From Collimonas fungivorans (GTDB lineage: Bacteria; Pseudomonadota; Gammaproteobacteria; Burkholderiales; Burkholderiaceae_D): DNA of 64,000 nt. Positions 45,565 to 53,758 of the stretch are shown here, one piece after another. The stretch's first letter is position 1, and the number at the start of each line of letters is the position of its first letter. Made by a program: the position numbers and the translations under genes. Under the pieces are notes generated by a model. It did no database searches. It was given only the letters and a program-made list of their open reading frames with translations, and was not told the DNA's origin. The stretch is from contig NZ_CP013232.1 in assembly GCF_001584145.1 (NCBI RefSeq), positions 806,001 through 870,000 on the forward strand. The letters are read 5' to 3'.

Positions 45565-48500
45565 AATTTTCCCGAGAGAATATTGTCAGATCTAATTACT
45601 GTCGCCAGAGATATTGAATTCTGATCTTTCTCGCTTTCCAAGATACGGAGCGTCTCGAAAATCTTCTTCAGAAAATATTGGCGATCTGATTTTGAAATCG
45701 TTTCGGTAGATAGGCGTCGTTGCAAAAAATCGAGGCTACCGACTATTATCAGCTTCCACTTAGCTCTGCTCAGAAGCACATTCATTCTTCTGGGATCCGA
45801 TAGGAATCCAAGAGCGCGGAGACCACCGTGATGATTATTTCTAACCAACGACAATATTACGACGTCTGCTTCGCTTCCTTGAAATGAGTCGACGGTACCC
45901 ACCGGTGTTTCAGAGTTGCCTTCAAAGTCAAAATCAACCAAATGACTAAGCCTGGTTGAAGAGTTGCGCCTTATTTGGTTTTCGAGGCGACGCACTTGCT
46001 GTCGGTAGGGGCTAAGAACCGCGATGGTAGGTTTTTTTGCACCGGCGGTATTGGCGCGAAGTTGCGACATTATCTCAATGACTGCATCTACCTCTGTTGG
46101 ATTGTGATAGTTTGGCTTTTTCTCGCCGTTAGCAGAATTTTTAGTTGCTTGGCCAAAGGGCATGTTAATAAAAATTATCGGAGAATCTGGCATGACGCTT
46201 TTATGAGCAAATCGAACTGGTGATTCGTCTACTTCAAAGCGAAGTTCACATGCTGGATCAGTAAGTAGTTTATCGTCATAGAAGGCGGCAGAAACCAATC
46301 GCGCAATTGCTGGATGCATTCGGTGCTGAAAGGTCAGTTGGCGACCAATAGGGATCCGAATTTTTCCACCGCCTGGGTTAACTAGCTCCCCTTTGACTAG
46401 AGTTTCAAATAATGTGAGAGCAGATGCTGCCTCACCGCAGACAGTTTGCAGTTCGTCTATTTCCCCGGGTTCATTTGATAGCTCTTCCATATCGATATCT
46501 CGCAATTGCCGGGATATAAGGCTGCGTCCGATTTCAAGGGCTTCACGTACTTTTTCCGGATGCTCCAAGAGTTTTTTGATACGTTCTTCACCATAAGGGG
46601 GCAATTGTTCATGATCTCCGATCATCAGACGCCTGTGCGACAACAGAAGTGGTGGAATCAGTTCTACGCCTGTCGCTTTTGCAGCTTCCTCGACAATAGT
46701 CCAATCGAATTGCGCACGTTCATCGATTAATCGTTCTATATCTCCAGAGTTCGTCGATGAAAAAACGACGTTGGCCGATCGCAATAGAAGAGCTTCCAGT
46801 GAGCGGTCGCGTGTTCGTTTACCCTTGTGTTCATTCTGTGCTTGATGATAAGTTTCTCGTAGGGTGTTTAGCGCCCCCTTTATATTTCCTGGGGCCGTAC
46901 TAAAAGTTTTGCTTGAGATCAGTCGATCTATAACAAGACGCGCTTGAGGGCGCACGTCATACACATCTTCTGACGCACCATTTTCCTTTGGTCTACTTCG
47001 GACCATGAGGGGTTGGTCTGCCGGGTCGACATCTAAAAATAACTTTTTAACTTCATCCAGTAGGTGATCGACCGCATGATGACTTTGGGCGCTCAATAAA
47101 ATACGAGTACTAGGATCACTCCGAAGTGTGCGATCGACTAGTTCGGTAACCAAGCGAGTTTTCCCTACCCCTGGTGGTCCTTGAACTAGGAACAGCGGTA
47201 ACACTGCCCACATTTCGCGTAACGCATTCTGTTTGGATGCGTCTAATCGCTGAAATGAAATATCCTCGATAATGGCATCGTGGGTCTTTCTTATGCGGCG
47301 TCGAGGATCCGCCAGCATTTCTAGAAGCTCTGAATGATCTTTCAACGAACGCAGTGCTTTTATACGGCGCCGTAGCAAACTTTCATTTCCCACATAATCG
47401 CTCTTCCTTAGGAACAATTGTTCTGAATTTTCGAGCGGCCCAGGGCCTTCGAAGAAAACTTGCTGTTTCCCATTCTCCTCATTTGTTTCCACAAACCGCC
47501 AACGTGCGGTTTCGTCATCAGTGCCACCGAGGACACCAACATCACTTATTTTCCAATAACCATCTAGAGAAACCTGTTCGTCATTAAAAATCTCGGCCAT
47601 TCTTATAGCTGGCGATTTGAGGTTTAATTTTATAGATAAAGTTTCTCTACTTTCGTCGCTACGCGACTGCACACAAATCTTTATTCCGTCATTAGTCTTT
47701 TGAGACCCTACAACTACAATTGGAAAGATATCGGCGGCGCTTACCAGCGTTTCGAGAAGTTGAAGCAGCAAGAGTCCACGGTATTGTCGAATTGCCGGAT
47801 CATTGCTATTTTGCGATTCCTTTGGGACAATCTGCTGATCCCAATGTAGCGTTCTCCCTTGTAAAGCGGCGAACCGTTTTGTAACTTGACTCAGCGGAAT
47901 AAGCTCAAGTTCTGAATATGAAATATTTTGCTGACCCAATATTTCACGTGGCGATGGACGCTGTGCTGTGTTTTCGCAATATGCAAGTGCCCAAGTCGAT
48001 TCTCCACGGTTTTGTGGACGGTATGGATTCAGCACATAGGTTAGTGAACGTCCGGCAAGAAGAAAGCGACTCTCTCTACTTTGTCCGTACGAGACTTCAA
48101 TCAAGAGAGGCTCTGACGCAATATCAAGACGAATAAATTCAAGCATTGCATCTATATCCGTGATATCGAGAGATCGCTCGGCGGCGTCATAAACCGCTTG
48201 AGCGAGCCTACTTGACGGGGCGACATTACACGTGAAATGCAGGGTGGCTAGGCGGTTGCCCGCCATCGTTCTGAGGCTTTGCAAAATCGAATCAATTTTC
48301 TCGCAAACGAACGGCCCGTCAATTCGTGATAGTGTGTCACATCGCAGCAGCAATAGTAGAAGATCGCGTTCGGCGGGTATGAGATATGGCGCTGCGTCTA
48401 TTTCGTCAGCGTTTCGCTTGCCAGTTAGGAACGTCTTGTGTTCCACTCCCAGCAACTGAGCCGCAACCCTCCCATATGCGCGCCAGTCCTCTAAGAACGA

Positions 48501-49127
48501 ATAGACGGCCGAATCTTCTTCAGCGAATTTTCGAAGAAGTGTATGTTTTCTGGCGGCCACACCTGTAAGGCGAACGGACCATTCAAATCCACTGAGTTGG
48601 AAATCGGCGATGTCATCTCCTGCGCTGAAGATCGCCCATGTGTCAAGATTTCGATGTAGTAATCCTTGCGTATGCAGTATGTCCAACCCTGTAGCGACTC
48701 GGCGTAAATTGTCCCAAAGCCTCTGGCGGTTGGCCGGTAGTCTGGGATGGCGTAGCCAGTGAAATTCTGTAATTCGAGTTAATAGCGCTTCGATAGGCAA
48801 ACGCTGGTTTGGGCTTAGAACAAGATAAAACCCTTCTGCGTCTTCACCCGAGTCGGACTGTTCTACCATAAATTCGCGTGCTCCAGGACAACCCGCGAGC
48901 CGATGGAGTTGCCTGATTTCCTGACGCCATATTTCTTTGAGCGTGTCTTTGGATACTACAGAATCTCTTCGCCACTGTTTAATTACAACACGCTCCCCCG
49001 TTTCTTTGTTCTGCGCACCGATCATTTTTGCGCGACCGCTCTTGATATCGCCTCGTTGAAGCGCTTTATTGTCTAACTTGAATCGTCCCAAAAATTCTTG
49101 TCGATCACGATTTAATTTGAGAGACAT
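45561..49127 (-). CDS. Kinase-like/SF1 helicase fusion of a type I Mokosh-like defence system
   Basis: An 1188-residue protein. Residues ~20-280 form a protein-kinase-like domain with the ATP-anchoring Lys50 ('RVVIKQW'), but the catalytic loop reads His-Arg-Asn at 158-160 in place of HRD and the DFG position reads 'LSGF', so it is probably a pseudokinase. Residues ~620-1150 are a UPF1/Dna2-type SF1 helicase: Walker A 'GPPGVGKT' (Lys656), 'IVEEAAKAT' and 'GDHEQLPPYG', 'FQHRMHPAIA', 'VDSFQGSEADVVILSLVR' and 'MNVLLSRAKWKLIIVG'. ATG 49127 (MSLKLNRDRQ) is preferred; TTG 49187 would add 20 residues. First gene of a coupled three-gene operon. AT-rich codon choice differs from the flanking core genes, which points to horizontal transfer. 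Confidence 0.87.
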   Translation of the reverse strand: MSLKLNRDRQEFLGRFKLDNKALQRGDIKSGRAKMIGAQNKETGERVVIKQWRRDSVVSKDTLKEIWRQEIRQLHRLAGCPGAREFMVEQSDSGEDAEGFYLVLSPNQRLPIEALLTRITEFHWLRHPRLPANRQRLWDNLRRVATGLDILHTQGLLHRNLDTWAIFSAGDDIADFQLSGFEWSVRLTGVAARKHTLLRKFAEEDSAVYSFLEDWRAYGRVAAQLLGVEHKTFLTGKRNADEIDAAPYLIPAERDLLLLLLRCDTLSRIDGPFVCEKIDSILQSLRTMAGNRLATLHFTCNVAPSSRLAQAVYDAAERSLDITDIDAMLEFIRLDIASEPLLIEVSYGQSRESRFLLAGRSLTYVLNPYRPQNRGESTWALAYCENTAQRPSPREILGQQNISYSELELIPLSQVTKRFAALQGRTLHWDQQIVPKESQNSNDPAIRQYRGLLLLQLLETLVSAADIFPIVVVGSQKTNDGIKICVQSRSDESRETLSIKLNLKSPAIRMAEIFNDEQVSLDGYWKISDVGVLGGTDDETARWRFVETNEENGKQQVFFEGPGPLENSEQLFLRKSDYVGNESLLRRRIKALRSLKDHSELLEMLADPRRRIRKTHDAIIEDISFQRLDASKQNALREMWAVLPLFLVQGPPGVGKTRLVTELVDRTLRSDPSTRILLSAQSHHAVDHLLDEVKKLFLDVDPADQPLMVRSRPKENGASEDVYDVRPQARLVIDRLISSKTFSTAPGNIKGALNTLRETYHQAQNEHKGKRTRDRSLEALLLRSANVVFSSTNSGDIERLIDERAQFDWTIVEEAAKATGVELIPPLLLSHRRLMIGDHEQLPPYGEERIKKLLEHPEKVREALEIGRSLISRQLRDIDMEELSNEPGEIDELQTVCGEAASALTLFETLVKGELVNPGGGKIRIPIGRQLTFQHRMHPAIARLVSAAFYDDKLLTDPACELRFEVDESPVRFAHKSVMPDSPIIFINMPFGQATKNSANGEKKPNYHNPTEVDAVIEIMSQLRANTAGAKKPTIAVLSPYRQQVRRLENQIRRNSSTRLSHLVDFDFEGNSETPVGTVDSFQGSEADVVILSLVRNNHHGGLRALGFLSDPRRMNVLLSRAKWKLIIVGSLDFLQRRLSTETISKSDRQYFLKKIFETLRILESEKDQNSISLATVIRSDNILSGKL

Positions 49128-49515
49128 AGGTTGGCTTTTGAAGATGGGGTGCAAGAATTCTACTTGATATTTGGCAATTGTTGGCAAATAGTCAAATCCC
49201 TTTTTTCGGAAACGAGGCTATTGCTCGGAGACGGATATTGGGATCGTTTTTGAGCTGTCTCTGAAATTTGGCCTTCTATAGATGACGTAAAATTAACCTT
49301 ACTTTGAAATCGGTTTTTTAAATCAATTAGTATGTGCGCATTTTTTTAGACATGTTTTCTACTAAAAATCGCATGCAATGACTAAAGAGAATGGCAATCG
49401 CATCAGAATGTCGGGACATTGCGGTGGTGCCGATTTCCGTGACTCACGTTGATGGTGGAGTATCCAAAACTGAGCGGCCACGATATGGGCGCCTTATTTT
49501 CCCAGCAGCTTCACC
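49128..49515. other. AT-rich region upstream of the defence operon
   Basis: 388 bases without a supported gene; the first 60 would be coding if the helicase starts at TTG 49187. It must hold the operon's promoter (transcription leftwards), but I cannot fix a -35/-10 pair. Bases 49440-49490 (GGAGTATCCAAAACTGAGCGG region) are GC-richer and resemble the end of an insertion sequence, without enough left to classify. Confidence 0.5.
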
Positions 49516-49532
49516 TTATTTTCCCAGCAGCT
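49492..49532. repeat. 22-bp tandem duplication at the 3' end of a hypothetical gene
   Basis: CCTTATTTTCCCAGCAGCT occurs at 49492-49510 and again at 49514-49532, separated by TCA. The right copy contains the stop and last codons (LLGK) of the gene that follows; the left copy lies outside it. It could be replication slippage or an insertion junction at the right edge of the defence operon. Confidence 0.75.
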
Positions 49533-50232
49533 CCAGAGAGTGATTCCATTCCGTAACCCATCCGAATAAAAAATCATGCGCATTAAATGCCCTTCTCAGA
49601 TGTGGTATTGGCACCCGATACACATCGTTTAATCCCAGCGCCAAGGTGACCGGATTCCACACAGCCTTGTTCTTTGCCCTTTTAGCGCTGCCCTTAACCC
49701 TCGCTCCTTCATCACCGAATATGCCGCCGGCATCGCTAAGAGCCTGCGCCAGATCAATCTTCACCAGGCTGGAAAATGCGATCAGCACTTGCTCTCTGTT
49801 GATGCCAGTCTGTGATTCCACTGCCGCTTCGATTTTGACTGGTTCGGACTTGGCCTCGGCCTCGCGCTTTAGCTTACCTGGCATGCGCTCCAGATCCTTT
49901 TTCAGAAAACGCAACTCATGCAAAGCCCTGCGAAAGCCTGGCGGTTTGAGTTGCGCCACGATTTTGTAGACGTCTTTGGTGATCGTGATGAGCACATCTT
50001 CGCTTCCGGCTGCGAGCCGTCTGGTGTCGCCTTCGAAAAAGATCGGTGCCGCATAACCGCCGTTAGCGTCGCCGAAGAGTTCTGGATAGTCGGCGTCATA
50101 GTCCAGCCAGACGTAAGGGATCAAACCATTTTCTATCATGCGCGCCAATGTCCATGGCTCGCCGGTCTGCTGTGCAAGCCAGTGGCAAGCCTGCTCAGTT
50201 GTTGCGCGAAAAGGTAATTCGTTGTTGGTCAT
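49516..50232 (-). CDS. Hypothetical island protein
   Basis: A 238-residue soluble protein I cannot assign. Its first ~50 residues ('TTEQACHWLAQQTGEPWTLARMIENGLIPYVWLD') look like a small helix-turn-helix/excisionase-type fold, the middle has a charged helix ('RFLKKDLERMPGKLKREAEAKSEPVKIEAAVE'), and the end is rich in aromatic residues. It lies between the defence operon and the symE-like gene, so it probably belongs to the accessory island. Codon texture is intermediate between island and core. Confidence 0.65.
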   Translation of the reverse strand: MTNNELPFRATTEQACHWLAQQTGEPWTLARMIENGLIPYVWLDYDADYPELFGDANGGYAAPIFFEGDTRRLAAGSEDVLITITKDVYKIVAQLKPPGFRRALHELRFLKKDLERMPGKLKREAEAKSEPVKIEAAVESQTGINREQVLIAFSSLVKIDLAQALSDAGGIFGDEGARVKGSAKRAKNKAVWNPVTLALGLNDVYRVPIPHLRRAFNAHDFLFGWVTEWNHSLELLGK

Positions 50233-50557
50233 TTTTTCTTTCAGGTGCCAGCTTCAATGCCGGCATTGCTTCGCGCGTTTATGGGTACGTGCCACGCTCC
50301 ACCCGGCGCTATGCTTTTTCTTAAATATCGGCTAAGCGCATTTTAAATGCTGCTTATTTTTTAGACGATGCTAATGTATTGAGTGCTGGGTTTGCATCGT
50401 TGAACAGGAAAAGATTGTCCCTGAATGATGAGGTGAACGCAGTGCTTGCACCTTGCCTGCGCAGCATTGGCGGGCGAGGCAAGAAGCGCGGCACGTGGAT
50501 GCTACCAACATCAACGCGCCGCTAACCACAAACAACTTAAAGACTATGGAGTTGAAT
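50233..50557. other. Region upstream of symE-like gene
   Basis: 325 bases without a supported protein gene. In E. coli the antisense RNA SymR is made opposite the symE leader, so an equivalent would be encoded on the minus strand in the last ~100 bases here; I see no clear promoter to prove it. The stretch around 50450-50500 can fold into GC-rich hairpins (TTGCCTGCGC and GGGCGAGGCAAG). Confidence 0.4.
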
Positions 50558-50767
50558 ATGGCTAAGCGCAATCATACGCGAGACCTCCGCACGCCCACAA
50601 CCGATGATCCGTCGCAACGGCTCACCGTTTCTTTCTACCAGCACGACAATCCCGACGCACTCTGGATCAAGCTATGCGGGACCGGCCTCAAACAAGCCGG
50701 CTTTGCACCGCAGTCCTCCGTGCGTGTCAGGATCATGCCCGGCTGTCTGCTTATCACCAGCAACTGA
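50558..50767 (+). CDS. SymE-family toxin-like protein
   Basis: A 69-residue protein whose C-terminal half matches the SymE domain: 'QRLTVSFYQHDNPDALWIKLCGTGLKQAGFAPQSSVRVRIMPGCLLIT' has the 'W/LxxxGxWLxxAGFxxGxxVxVxxxxGxLxI' spacing of this AbrB/MazE-fold-derived family. SymE proteins are SOS-linked RNases or nucleic-acid binders held down by an antisense RNA. ATG 50558 has GGAG 7 bases upstream; ATG 50546 is the alternative. A terminator follows. Confidence 0.82.
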   Translation: MAKRNHTRDLRTPTTDDPSQRLTVSFYQHDNPDALWIKLCGTGLKQAGFAPQSSVRVRIMPGCLLITSN

Positions 50768-50796
50768 CGCCGACGCCTGAGCTATCCGCGCAGGCT

Positions 50797-50847
50797 AAGC
50801 CGCTTTCCCGATTCCGTGCATGCAGCGGTAACGGAAAGCGGCTTTTT
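50797..50847 (+). terminator. Rho-independent terminator of the symE-like gene
   Basis: Perfect 12-bp stem AAGCCGCTTTCC/GGAAAGCGGCTT followed by TTT, with a 24-base loop, 30 bases after the stop codon. Confidence 0.85.
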
Positions 50848-51142
50848 ATCCTCAAGTCCTCCTCAACCGATTGACGATTGCAAAAATAAGCTTTTTCGCA
50901 TTTTTAGTTCGCCCTCGCACACCACGACAATCTGCAATCGTCCAGATCTCCAGCGAAGCTGTCTCACAATCCCCGTAAAGTGTGAACTCTTGCAAATTTC
51001 GTTACTTTTATGCATTGCACTGTGGAAATTAAAGATGTTGTCGGTTATGATTTGGTTAAATATTTATCAAGTAGAATGCGAAGACATTGCCTTGCTAAAA
51101 AGACTATTTTATTGCTGATGAAATAATTTTCAGGGACCACGC
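50848..51142. other. AT-rich leader before vgrG
   Basis: About 295 bases without a gene I can support, becoming AT-rich toward vgrG. It probably holds the promoter for the type VI payload operon. I found no clear conserved element. A weak AGGGA lies 6-10 bases before the vgrG start region. Confidence 0.5.
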
Positions 51143-53758
51143 ATGAGTAGCCTGCTTCAATCCATAGCGGCCTTAATTCAGGGGCGGCAGCATAATCGAA
51201 TCCTTCGACTGTCATTTCCACATGGCGATGGTCCGCAAGCCCAACTGTTGGTCAATAAGCTGGATGCGGTTGAAAGCCTGTCACGAGATTTTGAGTTCAA
51301 AATTGAACTATTGTCAGATGACCCTGCGCTGGCGCTGAAGGATCTGCAAGGCAAGCTGTTCTGCGTAGAACTTGTCCGCGCGGACGGGACGCTTCGACAT
51401 TTCAGTGGTTTTTGTTTTGAATTCCGTTCAGTCCGTTCCGACGGTGGAATTACTTTCTACCAAGCTAAATTAGGCCCGTGGCTTCAATATTTGCATCTGC
51501 GCAAAGACAACTACATTTTTCACGGCAAGACATTACACGAGCAAATAAGCAGCATTTTCGAAGATTACGGTACGTTGCCCGATTGGGACTTCAGGGTCGG
51601 CGGGGAAGACGCCGCAATGACAGATGCCTTTCAATATGAAGAAAGTGACCATAACTATCTTCACAGGCGTCTTGAATCCAAAGGCTGGCTGTACTGGTAT
51701 GAACATACTGCTCAGGGCCATAAACTCATTGTCACGGACGACTCGACGCAGGCGGCGCCAATGGATGGTGGCCCGGAGATTGGTTTTCAACGACATGGCG
51801 GTGCAACTGAAGAAGACGGAATAGCCCAATTTTCGCCTGTGCGCCAGATTGTGGCCGGTTCTGTGTCGCTCTCGGGATTCAATTTCAAGAGTCCCGTACC
51901 AATCAACGCGGGCGTGCCGACACTGAACAAGCAAGGCGATGTGCTCGACATAGAATCCTATGAATATACCGGTGCATATGGCGTTAAGAACACTCAAGAC
52001 GCCGACAAGCTGTCTCGACTGCGCATGGAAGAGATCGAAGCCAGTGGCAAGCATTTTGAAGCGGCCGGCAACAATCGCTTCGTCATTCCTGGACGCTGGT
52101 TCCGTTTGACCAATCATTTTTCCTTCAATTCTTTTGGCAGCCATGACGAGGCCAGCAAAAGTGAATTCCTCATTCTCTCCGTACATCACAAGGCGTCCAA
52201 TAATTATCTGCAAGACGCTACCGAGAAGGCCGAATACGACAGTACTTTGACATGCATTCGGAAGATTATTCCATGGCGACCAGGTCGCAACTTCAATAGC
52301 GTCGACACCAAAATCATTTCCCCGCAAACCGTCACGGTAGTCGGCCCTTCAGGCCAGGGCAGTATTTTTACCGACGAATATGGTCGTATTCGTGTGCAGT
52401 TTCATTGGGACCGCATTGGCAATAACGATGAAAAAAGCTCGGCCTGGGTTCGCGTCGCCAGTTCTTGGGCCGGCGGCGAGCTTGGTGCAAAGATGATTCC
52501 ACGGGTTGGGTCGGAAGTGATTTCGCAGTGGCTCGATGGCAATCCTGACCGTCCTATCATTACTGGCAGCGTGTACAACCAGCGCAATATGCCGCCATGG
52601 AAATTGGCGACCCAGCAATCGCTCATGGGTTTTCGCAGTCGTGAGTTAACTCCCGACGGAGGCAATCAGCCTGGCGGCCGCAGTAACCACCTGATCCTGG
52701 ATGACTCCAACGGAAAAATCCAGGCCCAAATCAAGAGCGATCACCAACATAGCCAGCTGAGTCTGGGACATATCACCCGCATCGAAGACAATGCGGGCCG
52801 TAAAGACGCGCGCGGCGAAGGCTGGGAACTGCGTACCGACGGTCATGGCGTGGCGCGCTCAGCGCAAGGCATGCTGATCACGACCGAAGGCCGTAGCAAT
52901 GCCGCATCGCACATGAAGGACATGGGTGAGACGGTGCAGAGGCTCACTTCGGCGCGTGATCAGCACGAAACGCTGGCCGATATGGCGCAGCAGGCCGGAG
53001 CTCAGGAAAAGCAGGGGCAGCAAGCCGATATTGCGAAAGTCCTTAAAACCCAGAACGATGCCATCAAGGGCGGCGGTGCTGGCAGCGACGGCACTTTCCC
53101 TGAACTGTCCGAACCGCATCTGGTGCTGGCTAGCCCTGCTGGCATTGAGAGCACCACTGCCCAATCGACCCATATCTCTAGCGACCAGCATACCGCCATC
53201 ACTACTGGCAAGAGCCTGTCCATTGCCACTGGCGACAGCCTGTTTGCCAGCATTGCCAATACCTTCCGTCTGATGGTCCAAAAATCTGGCATGAAGATGG
53301 TCGCTGCAGCAGGGGATATCGATCTGCAGGCGCTGAAGGACAGCATCAATGTTTTGGCGAAACTCAATATTACCCAAACCGCCAATCGCATCACGATCAC
53401 GGCCAAGGAAGAAATCGTGATCAATGGCGGCGGTAGCTACGTCAAATTCAATGCGGGTGGAATCGAACACGGCACAAATGGCATCTTCGTCGCTCATGCC
53501 GCCACGCATAGTCTTCCAGGGCCCAAGAATCGTTCAGTTGACCTGCAAAATTCTGCGACTCCTGCGCCGTTCGACAGGGAAGTGGTCTTTCATCACATGG
53601 ACGACCAGAACAGTACTGCTGCCAAACAGATGTTCAAACTCGATCGGGACGGCGCTGGCGCGACTGGGCCTGTCACGGGATCGGACGGCAGTACTCAAAT
53701 GCAACGCTCCGATGGCCCCGAATTCTACAAAGTCCGCTGGCTTGGGAGGGCCAAATAA
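51143..53758 (+). CDS. Type VI secretion tip protein VgrG
   Basis: An 871-residue spike protein. Residues ~1-480 are the gp27/gp5-like core ('NRILRLSFPHGDGPQAQLLVNKLDAVESLSRDFEFKIELLS', 'ESDHNYLHRRLESKGWLYWYEH', 'DEYGRIRVQFHWDR' and 'SAWVRVASSWAGGELGAKMIPRVGSEVISQWLDGNPDRPIITGSVYN', the OB-fold). A T4-gp5-like/DUF2345 beta-helix extension follows (to ~790), then ~70 residues of variable tail. It delivers the effector encoded next. No core T6SS genes (tssB, tssC, hcp, clpV) are in the window, so this is an orphan vgrG. Its TAA overlaps the effector ATG by one base. Confidence 0.95.
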   Translation: MSSLLQSIAALIQGRQHNRILRLSFPHGDGPQAQLLVNKLDAVESLSRDFEFKIELLSDDPALALKDLQGKLFCVELVRADGTLRHFSGFCFEFRSVRSDGGITFYQAKLGPWLQYLHLRKDNYIFHGKTLHEQISSIFEDYGTLPDWDFRVGGEDAAMTDAFQYEESDHNYLHRRLESKGWLYWYEHTAQGHKLIVTDDSTQAAPMDGGPEIGFQRHGGATEEDGIAQFSPVRQIVAGSVSLSGFNFKSPVPINAGVPTLNKQGDVLDIESYEYTGAYGVKNTQDADKLSRLRMEEIEASGKHFEAAGNNRFVIPGRWFRLTNHFSFNSFGSHDEASKSEFLILSVHHKASNNYLQDATEKAEYDSTLTCIRKIIPWRPGRNFNSVDTKIISPQTVTVVGPSGQGSIFTDEYGRIRVQFHWDRIGNNDEKSSAWVRVASSWAGGELGAKMIPRVGSEVISQWLDGNPDRPIITGSVYNQRNMPPWKLATQQSLMGFRSRELTPDGGNQPGGRSNHLILDDSNGKIQAQIKSDHQHSQLSLGHITRIEDNAGRKDARGEGWELRTDGHGVARSAQGMLITTEGRSNAASHMKDMGETVQRLTSARDQHETLADMAQQAGAQEKQGQQADIAKVLKTQNDAIKGGGAGSDGTFPELSEPHLVLASPAGIESTTAQSTHISSDQHTAITTGKSLSIATGDSLFASIANTFRLMVQKSGMKMVAAAGDIDLQALKDSINVLAKLNITQTANRITITAKEEIVINGGGSYVKFNAGGIEHGTNGIFVAHAATHSLPGPKNRSVDLQNSATPAPFDREVVFHHMDDQNSTAAKQMFKLDRDGAGATGPVTGSDGSTQMQRSDGPEFYKVRWLGRAK

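Noticed and set aside
49440..49490. Possible insertion-sequence end (GGAGTATCCAAAACTGAGCGG region)
   Set aside because: Resembles IS21-type ends by eye only; too short and with no transposase fragment or target duplication to support a call.
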